Assembly (NCBI GenBank): GCA_018816705.1
Contig: JAHIVG010000103.1
Span: forward strand, 1 to 60,952
Length of the DNA stretch: 60,952 nucleotides
DNA from: Nanobdellota archaeon
GTDB taxonomy: Archaea > Nanobdellota > Nanobdellia > Woesearchaeales > JAHIVG01
Reading direction: 5' to 3'
Part shown: piece by piece, positions 48,983 to 57,224 of the stretch
How positions within the stretch are numbered: position 1 is the first letter of the stretch
Layout: each line of letters begins with the position of its first letter
Notes under the pieces: generated by a model
Seen by the model: the letters and a program-made list of their open reading frames with translations, nothing else
Told to the model about the DNA's origin: nothing
Database searches by the model: none
Made by a program: the position numbers and the translations under genes

Positions 48983-50239
48983 TCACTCATTCTTCTTCCA
49001 GATGTTGCGCTGGTGCTGGCGGAAGACCTCCGGCAGGGAGATGATGTAAATCATCATGATGAACAGCCAGAAGAGCGGGAGGAAGAAGAAAGGTATTATG
49101 TGGTAGAGGTCTATACGCCTGTCGAGCCGGAAGATGGCATAGATGTACATAGGGTATGAGAGCAGAGCTGCCACAAGGCCGGCTGCCGAGACGAATGTGA
49201 GCGGGACCTGGCCAGCCAATATCTGCCCCACCCAACTGACGACGCCCACCATGGAGAACCAGCCCAGCAGGAACTTCACCACCGCGAAGCTGAAATAGAC
49301 CCCCTGAGATGCATAATATGTAAAATAGCCCGAGACGACCTGGTAGACCGTGAAGGCACCCATGATGACTGCCTGGATGTATGCGAACACGAAAAGGGGA
49401 AGGGTGTAGACGTCGATGAACTTCCTCGTCATCCCCAGATGGCGCTTGAATATGTTTATCATGCCGCGCGCGAACCTCGTGCGCTGCCTCCAGATGCCCT
49501 TGGGATCGTGAGGCATATTGGTCTCGGTTATCGCCTTCTCGGCGAAGCCGATGCGGTAGCCCTTCCTTATCAGCCTGATCGTCACGTCGATGTCCTCTGA
49601 GAAGCCCTCTGTGCTGAAGCCTCCTGCCTCCAGCAATTCCGTTTTCCTATAGACGCTAAGCGGGCCTGGTGTGACGATGTTCGCGTTCACTTTTGAGAAA
49701 AGCAGGCGTATGATCGAGTTATACAGCTGTTCGAGGTGGTACCACATGCAGATATGGCTCTTGCGGTTCCTGACCTTCACCACGCATGACGAGCCTATGA
49801 CCCCTTTTCTCGACACCTCTTTGGCCATCTCCTTGATCGAGTCCTTATGTATGTAGCTGTCTCCGTCGACCACGGCGATCAGCTGCCCCTTTGCCAGCTT
49901 CAGGGCATTGTTGAGGGATGCTGCCTTGCCGCTGTGCTCCTGAGTAATCAGCATGACACCCCTCTTCATGTAAGGCTGCACAATCTTCGACGTGCTGTCG
50001 GTGCTGCCGTCGTCCACCACTATGACCTGCTTCTTCCCCTTGAACTGGGCTGCCAGGACGTGGTCAAGGGTCTTGGAGATGAACCTCTCCTCGTTGTGCG
50101 CGGGGATTATGACTGTGATGCTCTCGAACCTCTTCTCGACAGGGGGCTTGCGCAGCCTTATGAAGAACAGGATGTAATAGGAGAGCACTACCAAGAGAAA
50201 TATCACTGTGATCATCGAAGAGATGTGCTCAAGAAGCAT
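48983..50239 (-). CDS. Processive GT2 glycosyltransferase (PgaC-like)
   Basis: 418 aa. GT2 motifs: VDDGSTDSTS, DGDS (VVDGDSYIHKDSI), SED (FSEDIDVTIRLIRKGY) and RQRTRFARGM, a variant of QxxRW in which Trp is Phe. N-terminal TM helix and three or four C-terminal TM helices surround the cytoplasmic domain, the layout of poly-GlcNAc or hyaluronan-type synthases. Overlaps the previous gene by 11 nt. The exact sugar is not readable from the sequence. Confidence 0.88.
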   Translation of the reverse strand: MLLEHISSMITVIFLLVVLSYYILFFIRLRKPPVEKRFESITVIIPAHNEERFISKTLDHVLAAQFKGKKQVIVVDDGSTDSTSKIVQPYMKRGVMLITQEHSGKAASLNNALKLAKGQLIAVVDGDSYIHKDSIKEMAKEVSRKGVIGSSCVVKVRNRKSHICMWYHLEQLYNSIIRLLFSKVNANIVTPGPLSVYRKTELLEAGGFSTEGFSEDIDVTIRLIRKGYRIGFAEKAITETNMPHDPKGIWRQRTRFARGMINIFKRHLGMTRKFIDVYTLPLFVFAYIQAVIMGAFTVYQVVSGYFTYYASQGVYFSFAVVKFLLGWFSMVGVVSWVGQILAGQVPLTFVSAAGLVAALLSYPMYIYAIFRLDRRIDLYHIIPFFFLPLFWLFIMMIYIISLPEVFRQHQRNIWKKNE

Positions 50240-51476
50240 TTTTCAATATCTGCGTGTTGGCTGCCTTGGGCGTGCAGTACCAGTGCAGCTTCTTGTTGAA
50301 TATCGCCCGGGTGAAGGCAAAGGTGTTCCATATCGCCAATAGCAGACCCATGGAGAATGCCGCCAGGATGTAATGGGGCAGCTCCCTGATGCGACCCCTC
50401 TTGTACAGCGTGATGAAACCCATGAAGATGAAACCGCCTGTCACCAGGAACCTGACGGATACGCTGAACAGGTCGTTTATCATGAACAGGCTCGGATCGC
50501 CCAAGAACCAGCCGAGCAGGCCGAAGAAGGTCATCAGCAGCACCAACGGCGCGATGACATTGCCGACGGTGATGAAGGTTATCATGAGACGCTGCCATAT
50601 GGTGAGGCCTGATTTGAACAGTATCGAGGAAGCGTTGTCGAAGAAGACACGCGCGTTGCCGTAGCACCAGCGCATCTGTTGCTTGATGAATGATTCGAAT
50701 GTGTCAGGCACCTCGCTCATGTGCTCCAGCTCGAGGTAGACAGTCTTATAGCCCTTGACAAGCATCCTTACGGTGAGGTCAGAGTCCTCTGTGATGCTGT
50801 CCAGGTTCCATCCGCCGACCTCGTCGAAGATGGATCTTCTGAAGGCGCCGCCCGTGCCGCAGAAGAACACGCAGTTTATCCTGTTGTTGATCGGCATCAT
50901 GATAGAATGGTAGGACATCAGAACATAGGCTGCGAATCTCGTTATCAGATTGGTCTTATGGTTGTAGAAGCCCTGCCGGGTCTGAACAACAGCGACCTTC
51001 GGGTCTGAGAACGGCCCCACCACCTCCTTCAGATAATCCTTGTGGGGTATCCAATCAGCGTCGAATATGGCGATTATCTCACCCAGGGTTTGCTTCATGG
51101 CTTTCTTCAACGCTCCGGGCTTGAAGCCATCCCTGTTCTCCCTGTGGACGAACTTGACAAACTTGCCGTCAGCCAACGCATTCAGCCTCTCTTGGGTCTC
51201 CCTGCTCGTGCTGTCGTCGACAATTATAATCTCGTAGCGGTCCTTCGGATAGTCCATCTGCATGCATCGCCTCACGCACCTGAGTGCAATGGGGTCGTTG
51301 AAGGTGGGAATCTGTATCGAGACGAAAGGGAAACGGGTCGTGGTGGGTCTCGGCGCGGGCTCCTTCTTGTCAATGAAGAGATTTATGAGCGACAGGGTGA
51401 GGAACATGACAGAGAACAGTATAATAGGGAACAGCGTGAGGTTATACACGAACAGCGCGATCTCCTGTGGGGTCAT
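50229..51476 (-). CDS. Processive GT2 glycosyltransferase (cellulose-synthase-like)
   Basis: 415 aa from ATG 51476, which overlaps the stop of the thioredoxin-fold gene; the track ORF is longer. Motifs: VDDSTSRET, FDADWIPHKDYL (DxD), TED in SITEDSDLTV and QQMRW, all intact, as in processive beta-glycan synthases. One TM helix at the N-terminus and about five at the C-terminus. It could make one strand of a two-enzyme heteropolymer with the following GT2 gene. Confidence 0.9.
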   Translation of the reverse strand: MTPQEIALFVYNLTLFPIILFSVMFLTLSLINLFIDKKEPAPRPTTTRFPFVSIQIPTFNDPIALRCVRRCMQMDYPKDRYEIIIVDDSTSRETQERLNALADGKFVKFVHRENRDGFKPGALKKAMKQTLGEIIAIFDADWIPHKDYLKEVVGPFSDPKVAVVQTRQGFYNHKTNLITRFAAYVLMSYHSIMMPINNRINCVFFCGTGGAFRRSIFDEVGGWNLDSITEDSDLTVRMLVKGYKTVYLELEHMSEVPDTFESFIKQQMRWCYGNARVFFDNASSILFKSGLTIWQRLMITFITVGNVIAPLVLLMTFFGLLGWFLGDPSLFMINDLFSVSVRFLVTGGFIFMGFITLYKRGRIRELPHYILAAFSMGLLLAIWNTFAFTRAIFNKKLHWYCTPKAANTQILKNAS

Positions 51477-52186
51477 ACACCTATCTCCAACTTTTTTGTC
51501 AGGATCTCCCTTCGCAGCCGGCTGTACGATGCACCGTCGAGCACCGTGTTGCCCCTTCCATGGATGCCCACATAAAACCTGGGCTCCACGCCGACCATGC
51601 CGAAGCTCTCCACCTCTGACACGTCCTGCAGCACCTCGGGGAAGTTGCCCTTCTGGAGGCACCTGCCGAAGGTCTCCTCGGATATGCCATGTGCATCCAA
51701 GAGGCTGTCCAGCTGCCCTGGATCATCAGTCCTGAAAAGGTCAAGCAAGAAGCCATAATAGACCTCTTTTCTGACCCTTGCGACGCACGATAGGGAGTTC
51801 GCATATTTAAGGTTATCATTTTCAGCCAGCAGATCCTGCCTGGACACGTGGCTCTTCTGGTAAAACCTGACCACACCAGACTGGATGAACTCCTCGTCCA
51901 ACAGCGGGAACATCTCCTGCATGAAACTCCTTGAGGACCCTGACGTAGGATCCAGGTAAGCTATCACCGTGACCTGGGCATCCTTGTCGCCATACCAAGG
52001 CCTGCCGGCTATGTCCGGCCTTGAGGAAAGATAGAGGTCATAGAGGCCTGAAAAGTCTGCCTCATCCATCTTGGTGCTCAGGATGGGCTTGCGTTCGAAC
52101 TCCCGGGAATACGAGACGACCAGGAACACCGCCAGATAGAGGATCAGGCATGTAGTGATCAAGGCTATCGTGGTCTTGGGATTCAT
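51473..52186 (-). CDS. DsbA-like thioredoxin-fold protein without CXXC
   Basis: 237 aa. N-terminal membrane helix (about residues 6-26), then a DsbA/BdbD-type fold: KDAQVTVIAYLDPTSGSSRSFMQEMFPLLDEEF aligns with the usual FxDxxCxxC region but with PTSGSS in place of the CxxC. The helical insertion (SRQDLLAENDNLKYANSLSCVARV...FGRCLQKGNF) and the C-terminal cis-Pro region (GVEPRFYVG) are kept. It may bind rather than oxidise. Overlaps both neighbours by 4 nt in the polysaccharide operon. Confidence 0.75.
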   Translation of the reverse strand: MNPKTTIALITTCLILYLAVFLVVSYSREFERKPILSTKMDEADFSGLYDLYLSSRPDIAGRPWYGDKDAQVTVIAYLDPTSGSSRSFMQEMFPLLDEEFIQSGVVRFYQKSHVSRQDLLAENDNLKYANSLSCVARVRKEVYYGFLLDLFRTDDPGQLDSLLDAHGISEETFGRCLQKGNFPEVLQDVSEVESFGMVGVEPRFYVGIHGRGNTVLDGASYSRLRREILTKKLEIGV

Positions 52187-52851
52187 CGCGCCAGCTCCTC
52201 TGCTTCGAAAAGGCGACCCTGATATGTCTTGTAAGGCATTATCACTGCAGGGGCCCCTGTGAGGTTGTAGTACTGCTTGAAGATCCCGAGTATGCGCTCA
52301 TCCTCGTTGAAGTCGATGGTGAACACGACGACCCCCTGCTCAAGGACCTTCAGCCTGTCGAGCTCCCTCCCCTGGGCTACGCACCTTTCACAGTCGGATG
52401 AGTAGAAATAGAGGACAGGCACGAACTCAGGGCTGCACTGGTCGTAGATGTTCTTGGCTGTTATCCATGCCCTGATGGAGAGCTGTGTGTACTGCTGCTT
52501 GAGTTCCATGTAGTCAGGCGTCAGCTCCCTGCCGCGCTCGAATTCCTCTATGCGGAAAGGCAGCCTATCCCAGAATATCCCGAGCTCCTGCATCAGCTCG
52601 CCCATGGCTATTGCAGAGAAGGCGCACCGCTCCTCCCTGTCCAGTGTCTCTATGAAGACCTGCTCGAGCTGCATGCTCTCGAGGTTGGACTCCAGGATGT
52701 CCACATAGCCCTTGAGGAAGTCGATGTCCTGCTGGGTCTCCTTCTTGATTATCCTGTTGGCATAAAGCCCAGACATCACGCCGCTCATGTATAGCAGGAA
52801 AGAGACCAGCACTATGACGATGATCATCCCTGTTCTTCTTCTCTTCTTCAT
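52183..52851 (-). CDS. Membrane-anchored thioredoxin-fold protein with CXXC
   Basis: 222 aa from ATG 52851 (the track ORF is 12 residues longer). TM helix (about residues 8-28), a helical region, then YFYSSDCERCVAQGRELD with a CERC redox pair and GAPAVIMPY (cis-Pro loop). So this partner has the active-site cysteines that the next gene lacks. Overlaps it by 4 nt. An oxidoreductase acting on secreted or membrane proteins is likely; its link to the polysaccharide genes is unclear. Confidence 0.82.
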   Translation of the reverse strand: MKKRRRTGMIIVIVLVSFLLYMSGVMSGLYANRIIKKETQQDIDFLKGYVDILESNLESMQLEQVFIETLDREERCAFSAIAMGELMQELGIFWDRLPFRIEEFERGRELTPDYMELKQQYTQLSIRAWITAKNIYDQCSPEFVPVLYFYSSDCERCVAQGRELDRLKVLEQGVVVFTIDFNEDERILGIFKQYYNLTGAPAVIMPYKTYQGRLFEAEELAR

Positions 52852-52852
52852 T

Positions 52853-53371
52853 CTAATCACGCTGCTGGATGGAGTCCTTCCTGACACCGGTCTTCTTGTA
52901 GTGAACCAATCCGACGATGAAAAGGAAAAGGCTCCAGATGAACAATGCGGGGGTGGTGAAGGTCAGCCAGCTGAACAAGAGGTATGGGAACAAGGCGTAA
53001 AGCATCACCTTCAACAGGTCTGTGTACCTGAGCTGCCTCACGAACAGACGAAGGATGATGCTCAAGATGAAGAGAAGGAAAGTTCCGGCGAAGACATAAA
53101 AGAATATGTACGAAGTGGACCTGCTGAGAGAATAGTTGAGCATCTTCAGGTAGTCGACGTTCACTAGGAGGAATGTGTCTAGGTAGAGCGCCTTCAGGAA
53201 GGAGTATGCCATGTTGAAGAGACCTGCCGCCAATCCCACTACCAAGAGCAGCCTTAGGTAATCGGCGACTATGCTCTCCAACGGTCGCCTGTGAAGCTGG
53301 GAAAATCCCTTGTCAGGGTTCACCAACAATGAGATGCCTGTCTTTATGGCTTCCTTTATCTTCTTTAACAT
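52853..53371 (-). CDS. Yip1-like multi-pass membrane protein
   Basis: 172 aa. Begins MLKKIKEAIKTGISLLVNPDKGFSQLHRRPLESIVADYLRLLLVVGLAAG, a Yip1/DUF-type start, with four or five helices (ending FTTPALFIWSLFLFIVGLVHY). First gene of the six-gene operon; TATA (CTTTATATTC) is near 53410, and an SD-like GGGGATTG is ahead of the ATG. Function unknown. Confidence 0.75.
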   Translation of the reverse strand: MLKKIKEAIKTGISLLVNPDKGFSQLHRRPLESIVADYLRLLLVVGLAAGLFNMAYSFLKALYLDTFLLVNVDYLKMLNYSLSRSTSYIFFYVFAGTFLLFILSIILRLFVRQLRYTDLLKVMLYALFPYLLFSWLTFTTPALFIWSLFLFIVGLVHYKKTGVRKDSIQQRD

Positions 53372-53398
53372 GTCAATCCCCTTGCTGTATTGGACGCC

Positions 53399-54118
53399 TT
53401 AGAATATAAAGTTATCTATTGCCGAGGCTGGAAAGCGGTAGAACCTGTCTCCGAGCACAAAGTATTCCCTGATGGCGGCCTTCGGCAGGATAGGGCCGAG
53501 GCAGCCCTGCCTGACATCCGTGCCCTCGAAGAGGGGGTTGCTGGATGGGAGGACTATCAGTTGCCTGCTGCGCCACCTTGCGCTGATGAAGCACTTATAC
53601 CTCTCCGTCCTGACGGGCGACTTCAGGTCAAGGGCGGGATGCTCGTGGCCCATGATGACCGTCTTGACCTCCTTGGGAACCCTCATCTGCTTATCTCCGT
53701 GGAGGAAAAGGAAGTCTCCCAGATGGTATGAGTCATGCAGGGCAAGGTCTTTCTTGTCAGCTATCGGCTTCAGTATGTTGTCATGGTTCCCCTGTATCAG
53801 GACCAGCTCCCGGCCCTGCTTGAGAAGGTTTATCAGCCTCGATGCCTCCCTCCACTCCTGCTCAGAGATTCCACCGAAGTCATGCTTGACATCACCTGTC
53901 ACGATCACCATCTCGGGCTTTGTGGCCTGCAATATCTGTTTGGCATCCGAGAGCAGCTGCGAGAAATGCGTCTTCGGGATGAGTATGCCCTTTGACAGCA
54001 GCGCCTGCTCATAACCAATGTGAAAATCGCTGAAGACGAGGGTCTTGCGGGGCTTGATGTAAGCTGCTGTACCGATTAGCCTGATCCCTCCCCTGATATC
54101 GATAGTTGGTGTGGCCAT
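53399..54118 (-). CDS. Metallophosphoesterase (SbcD/Mre11-like fold, short archaeal form)
   Basis: 239 aa. All calcineurin-fold motifs are present: FSDFHIGYE, TGDVKHDF, GNHDN, HGD and MGHEHP. Short archaeal proteins of this kind are annotated as phosphoesterases next to DNA ligase or repair genes; the precise substrate is unknown. It ends just upstream of the polysaccharide operon promoter, same strand. TATA (CTTATAAAGT) is about 30 nt upstream of the ATG. Confidence 0.9.
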   Translation of the reverse strand: MATPTIDIRGGIRLIGTAAYIKPRKTLVFSDFHIGYEQALLSKGILIPKTHFSQLLSDAKQILQATKPEMVIVTGDVKHDFGGISEQEWREASRLINLLKQGRELVLIQGNHDNILKPIADKKDLALHDSYHLGDFLFLHGDKQMRVPKEVKTVIMGHEHPALDLKSPVRTERYKCFISARWRSRQLIVLPSSNPLFEGTDVRQGCLGPILPKAAIREYFVLGDRFYRFPASAIDNFIF

Positions 54119-54215
54119 GATACCAGAGTTAGAAATATTTGTCTTATAAAGTTTTAGGGTCAGTTGACGCCTGCCATTAGAAAACTATTTAAAGGCCGTT
54201 TTCGATTATAAGGGT

Positions 54216-54449
54216 ATGCTTTACAGGTTCAGGAAAAAGAGGGCGCTGAAAGAGGCCAAGCGGATGGAGGAAGAGATGAGGAAAGAGATTCCCATATCAG
54301 AGATAAAGCAGCTCCATGCAGAATTTCATAAGGAGGTCGTGGAGCTCTCTAAACTTGTAAGGAGACCAAAAGCTAAGAAGAAGACAAAGAAGGAAGCTGT
54401 AAAGAAGAAGGCAAGAAGCGTAAAGCCAAGAAAAAAAAGTAAGCGCTAG
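54216..54449 (+). CDS. Small lysine-rich hypothetical protein
   Basis: 77 aa. Helical acidic/basic N-terminal half (KRMEEEMRKEIPISEIKQLHAEFHKEVVELSKLV) and a strongly basic, alanine/lysine tail (KKTKKEAVKKKARSVKPRKKSKR). The tail is histone-tail-like and could bind nucleic acid. TATA (CTATTTAAAGG) about 30 nt upstream of ATG. Its stop overlaps the stop of the convergent nuclease-like gene. Function unknown. Confidence 0.7.
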   Translation: MLYRFRKKRALKEAKRMEEEMRKEIPISEIKQLHAEFHKEVVELSKLVRRPKAKKKTKKEAVKKKARSVKPRKKSKR

Positions 54450-55234
54450 TTCTTGAGGAAATACTTCAATGACCTTATGCCCTTGGGCTTCAATATCTCC
54501 TTGGCGATGGGCTTGGTGTCCTTGTGCTCCAGAAGGAGCTTGATGAATCTCTTCCTAGTCCTCGGAGTGAGCACTTCTGTCACGAGGGCATCAACGAGAT
54601 GCTCCGGCTTGGTCAAGGTAGATTCCTTGAGCAGGGATATCAACAGGCCCTCGAAAGCCTCCTTGCCCAGTATTCTCTTCACCTTGGACTGGCTGAACAG
54701 CTCCTTGACAAAGCTCTCACGGGTCTTCTGCTTGAGGATCTTCTGGCTGCCGCTGTGCCTGATCAACGTGGCGAGCAGCTTCGGATTCGACAGCAGGACA
54801 TACTTGATCAACTGCAAAGAACGCACGACGCTGCTCCTGTAGAACTGCTTGTCCAGCTTGTGGATCACGTCCGCGAGGATGTCCTCGAAATAATTTATCT
54901 CGATGCCTTCCAGCTCCGGCTTCTTCCTGGTCAGGCCCAGGATCAGCATACGCTTGTATGGCTCGGACTTACCCACGAACTGCTCTATCAGCTCGGTCAC
55001 CTTGGTCGTGACAGCCTTATCCTTGAACTTGGCCTCATAATCCTTCGACGAGAATGAATCCGTCTGAGTTACAGATACGGCGGTCTCTATGTGGATAGCC
55101 TCGACCAGCCTGCCGTCGGCAAGCCTTATGGCGAATATGTCGACCTCCTTGTTCCCTGAAACCTTGACGCTGTTCATGACGAAGAATCCCTTCTTGTTGA
55201 GCCACCAGTTCATGATCTCCTTCTCAGGATTCAT
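54446..55234 (-). CDS. Restriction-endonuclease-fold protein, third gene of the PIN operon
   Basis: 262 aa from ATG 55234 (the track start is longer). The N-terminal region (about residues 1-60) shows WWLNKKGFFVMNSVKVSGNKEVDIFAIRLADGRLVEAIHIETAVS, a PD-(D/E)xK-like pattern in which the last catalytic residue would be E-x-T or lie elsewhere, followed by a helical C-terminal half with repeated Leu-rich helices. It overlaps the PIN gene by ATGA. An Mrr-like nuclease or nuclease-derived binding protein is plausible; activity uncertain. Confidence 0.6.
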   Translation of the reverse strand: MNPEKEIMNWWLNKKGFFVMNSVKVSGNKEVDIFAIRLADGRLVEAIHIETAVSVTQTDSFSSKDYEAKFKDKAVTTKVTELIEQFVGKSEPYKRMLILGLTRKKPELEGIEINYFEDILADVIHKLDKQFYRSSVVRSLQLIKYVLLSNPKLLATLIRHSGSQKILKQKTRESFVKELFSQSKVKRILGKEAFEGLLISLLKESTLTKPEHLVDALVTEVLTPRTRKRFIKLLLEHKDTKPIAKEILKPKGIRSLKYFLKN

Positions 55235-55923
55235 CTTCTCACCCCCACGAGCCTCTTGACGTCCTGTATGTCCTGCTGAGGGATGGAACACCCGTTCAGG
55301 CGGAGCGCCCACACAAGGGCTTCCAGCAATGTCTTATCCGGAAGCTCCTCAGCGATGTATATGTCCAGCAGGCCCATCTCATATGCGATGCTCACCAGCT
55401 CCAGGGAGCGGAACACCTTCAGGCCGCGGACAGACTCCTCGAACTCCCTCAACGCATCCTTGTCAATCCTGACCTTTGTGTGGAGCTTGCTCTGCAGGAT
55501 ATGATGCAGGCCGTTCGGGTCCTCCAAGATGAGCCTTGCAGTCCGCTCATCGATGACCACGGCTTCGGACCCGTATGTGAGGGCTGCCGCGATGCTCTCC
55601 ATCTCAGCGCCATGCAGTATATTCAGAGGGTGTCCCTTTGCAGAGAAAATCCTGTTGGACAGCTCGAGCAGTCTCGAGGTCTTGTCTTCCAATTCACCTT
55701 GCTGAGTCATCTCCAATGTGCCTGAATTTATCTCCTTGAGCACCTGCAAGGCCTCGAACTCGAATCGCCTGATCTTCAGCGGCCTGTCGACCAGCTCCTG
55801 CTTAACAGAACGGGTGATGATGAAGGAGCCATTGAACTGCTTCTTCAGCTCAGGCAGCAACCACAACAGGTTGTTCACCGCCAAGGTGATTACCGGCCCG
55901 CTGTCGAACACCAATGATTTCAT
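55231..55923 (-). CDS. PIN-domain ribonuclease-like protein
   Basis: 230 aa. PIN acidic residues are visible: VFDSGPVITL (first Asp), ILHGAEMESIAAAL (middle Glu) and AVVIDERTARLI (later Asp), with the usual spacing. The C-terminal part (about residues 140-230) is a helical extension. Overlaps its neighbours by 4 nt on both sides (ATGA), so the three genes form one operon. A toxin-like or RNA-processing nuclease is the likely class. Confidence 0.82.
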   Translation of the reverse strand: MKSLVFDSGPVITLAVNNLLWLLPELKKQFNGSFIITRSVKQELVDRPLKIRRFEFEALQVLKEINSGTLEMTQQGELEDKTSRLLELSNRIFSAKGHPLNILHGAEMESIAAALTYGSEAVVIDERTARLILEDPNGLHHILQSKLHTKVRIDKDALREFEESVRGLKVFRSLELVSIAYEMGLLDIYIAEELPDKTLLEALVWALRLNGCSIPQQDIQDVKRLVGVRR

Positions 55924-56459
55924 AGGCCGAACACCCTCCGCGCAAAGCCCATCCTGTCCTTAAATGAGGTACGGCCCTTCCCTTCAGGATCATCATGCAC
56001 CTTACCGACGAAGGACATCAGCTCCCACTGCGATACCCCCATGAGCGACGCAGCCTTGGCCAAGGAAAGGCCGTGCTCATATAGCTTTGTGCCTTTCTTT
56101 ATCTCAGCCTGGTTGATGACATGGATGATGTACAGTCGAAGACGGTGGTCTGCCTTCCTCACATGCTCGAAAACCTTCTGGATGGTCTCCCTGTAACCGT
56201 CCTCGTCGCCGTGCTGAAGCCTGGTCTTGGCACTCTGTATCTCTACCCTGACACCGTCTGCCAGCTTCCCCTCCCTGTCCAGTATCTTCGACAGGGCGTA
56301 GAAGAGTATCGCGACCGATAGTGAGTCCCCGTCCTGGAATATCGAGGCATTGTGCAGGGTGCGGTTGCTCAGCGCCTTTATATCAGAGACATCAAGCTTC
56401 GGGAGCTGGAGAAACCTTCCTAATACGTCCAAGATGTCCTCTCGCACAACCCCCTCCAT
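55920..56459 (-). CDS. Helical HTH-like protein, first gene of the PIN operon
   Basis: 179 aa, mostly helical. The segment HGLSLAKAASLMGVSQWELMSFVG resembles the C-terminal HTH of UPF0175-type antitoxins (AA-LAGVSRWEFL). The N-terminal half has several helices with no known motif. It overlaps the PIN gene by ATGA, and a TATA (CTTTATATAATC) is about 30 nt upstream. Position ahead of a PIN nuclease suits an antitoxin or DNA/RNA-binding partner; inference. Confidence 0.65.
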   Translation of the reverse strand: MEGVVREDILDVLGRFLQLPKLDVSDIKALSNRTLHNASIFQDGDSLSVAILFYALSKILDREGKLADGVRVEIQSAKTRLQHGDEDGYRETIQKVFEHVRKADHRLRLYIIHVINQAEIKKGTKLYEHGLSLAKAASLMGVSQWELMSFVGKVHDDPEGKGRTSFKDRMGFARRVFGL

Positions 56460-56505
56460 GCAGGATGACTATTACTCGAGATTATATAAAGGTTTCCTAG
56501 ATAAT

Positions 56506-56641
56506 GGCTCTGTCCTAAATCGTATGAATCGGTCGCGCCGGCTGTCGTTTACTCTTTTTTCCCGCCCTACCAACGCGAGGCAGGAAAAAAAAGAATTTGT
56601 CCGCAATCAGGGCAGGTGAAACGAGATTCAGGAAAAAGCCC
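56506..56641. repeat. Dispersed palindromic element (family A, copy 2)
   Basis: About 136 bp with a left end GGCTCTGTCCTAA and shared blocks TCGGTCGCGC.GGCTGTCG and CTCTTTTTTCCCGCC; the right end (ATTCAGGAAAAAGCC) is degraded compared with copy 1 at 15760. Internal stem CTTTTTTCCCGCC-type against GGCAGGAAAAAAAAG. Located between the PIN operon and the 41-aa gene. Confidence 0.72.
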
Positions 56642-56663
56642 AAGATAGCAAGAATGTGTTAAG

Positions 56664-56789
56664 CTAAAAGCCTCTCCTGCGTTCGGCGCGCTCTGTCAGC
56701 GTGAGGTCGATGACGTCCTCCTTCTTCAGAAGCTCTTCGATCTCTGTGCGGTCCTTGCCCATCAGCGCAGCCAAGTCATCGAGGTTCAT
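56664..56789 (-). CDS. Small acidic/basic hypothetical protein (41 aa), below the ORF-track cutoff
   Basis: ATG at 56789, stop TAG at 56664. Peptide: MNLDDLAALMGKDRTEIEEL, then LKKEDVIDLTLTERAERRRGF; a short amphipathic helix pair with an Arg-rich end. A TATA-like tract (AACTTTATGAAT) lies about 30 nt upstream. No SD is obvious, which fits leaderless genes of this genome. Possible HTH-like or protein-binding peptide. Confidence 0.5.
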   Translation of the reverse strand: MNLDDLAALMGKDRTEIEELLKKEDVIDLTLTERAERRRGF

Positions 56790-56872
56790 CTATGACAGCA
56801 TTGCAACAGGTCATTCATAAAGTTTTTGTTTTGTAAAGTCAATTAAATTATTAGCCGCGGGCCCTGTTAGGT

Positions 56873-57128
56873 GTAAATGATATTCCACTCGGCAGCAACA
56901 ATAATGGCACGGACGGCCAAACGCGAGAGATTGCCTGGGCAATTTCTGTGTGCCAGAAATCTACGATTTCTGAGCAGCCAGGCTTTGTCCTATTCCGCTG
57001 ACTGGAACCGTAAACTTCGTCTACGCGCAGTCACTCGTTCCGCTCGCTCGGCTGTTAAATCAGAGATTTAACAACCCAGTCAGCTCCATCCGGCCATTGT
57101 TGCTGCCTCGCCTCTGGCGAACTAACAG
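56873..57128. repeat. Branched cloverleaf-like palindromic element
   Basis: 256 nt with nested stems: CTGTTAG/CTAACAG at the ends; GGCAGCAACAATAATGG/CCATTGTTGCTGCC; then arm A GCCTGG (56933)/CCAGGC (56978) enclosing the hairpin AGAAATC-TAC-GATTTCT; and arm B GCTGACTGG/CCAGTCAGC enclosing GTTAAATC-AGA-GATTTAAC. No coding frame. It could be a mobile element (MITE) or a structured RNA. It ends shortly before a copy of the 24722-family arm (57164-57179). Confidence 0.65.
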
Positions 57129-57163
57129 CAGTCAATTGGCCTCTTCATCGGCTGAGCCTAAAA

Positions 57164-57179
57164 GATTTTCATCAGAGCC
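57164..57179 (-). repeat. Solo arm of the 24722-type element
   Basis: GATTTTCATCAGAGCC is the reverse complement of 16 nt (24723-24738) of the element at 24722-24843. Only the arm is present. Confidence 0.6.
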
Positions 57180-57224
57180 AAAAATCCCAAAAGTTTTATT
57201 AAGACCTACTGTTTTGTAGTTACC

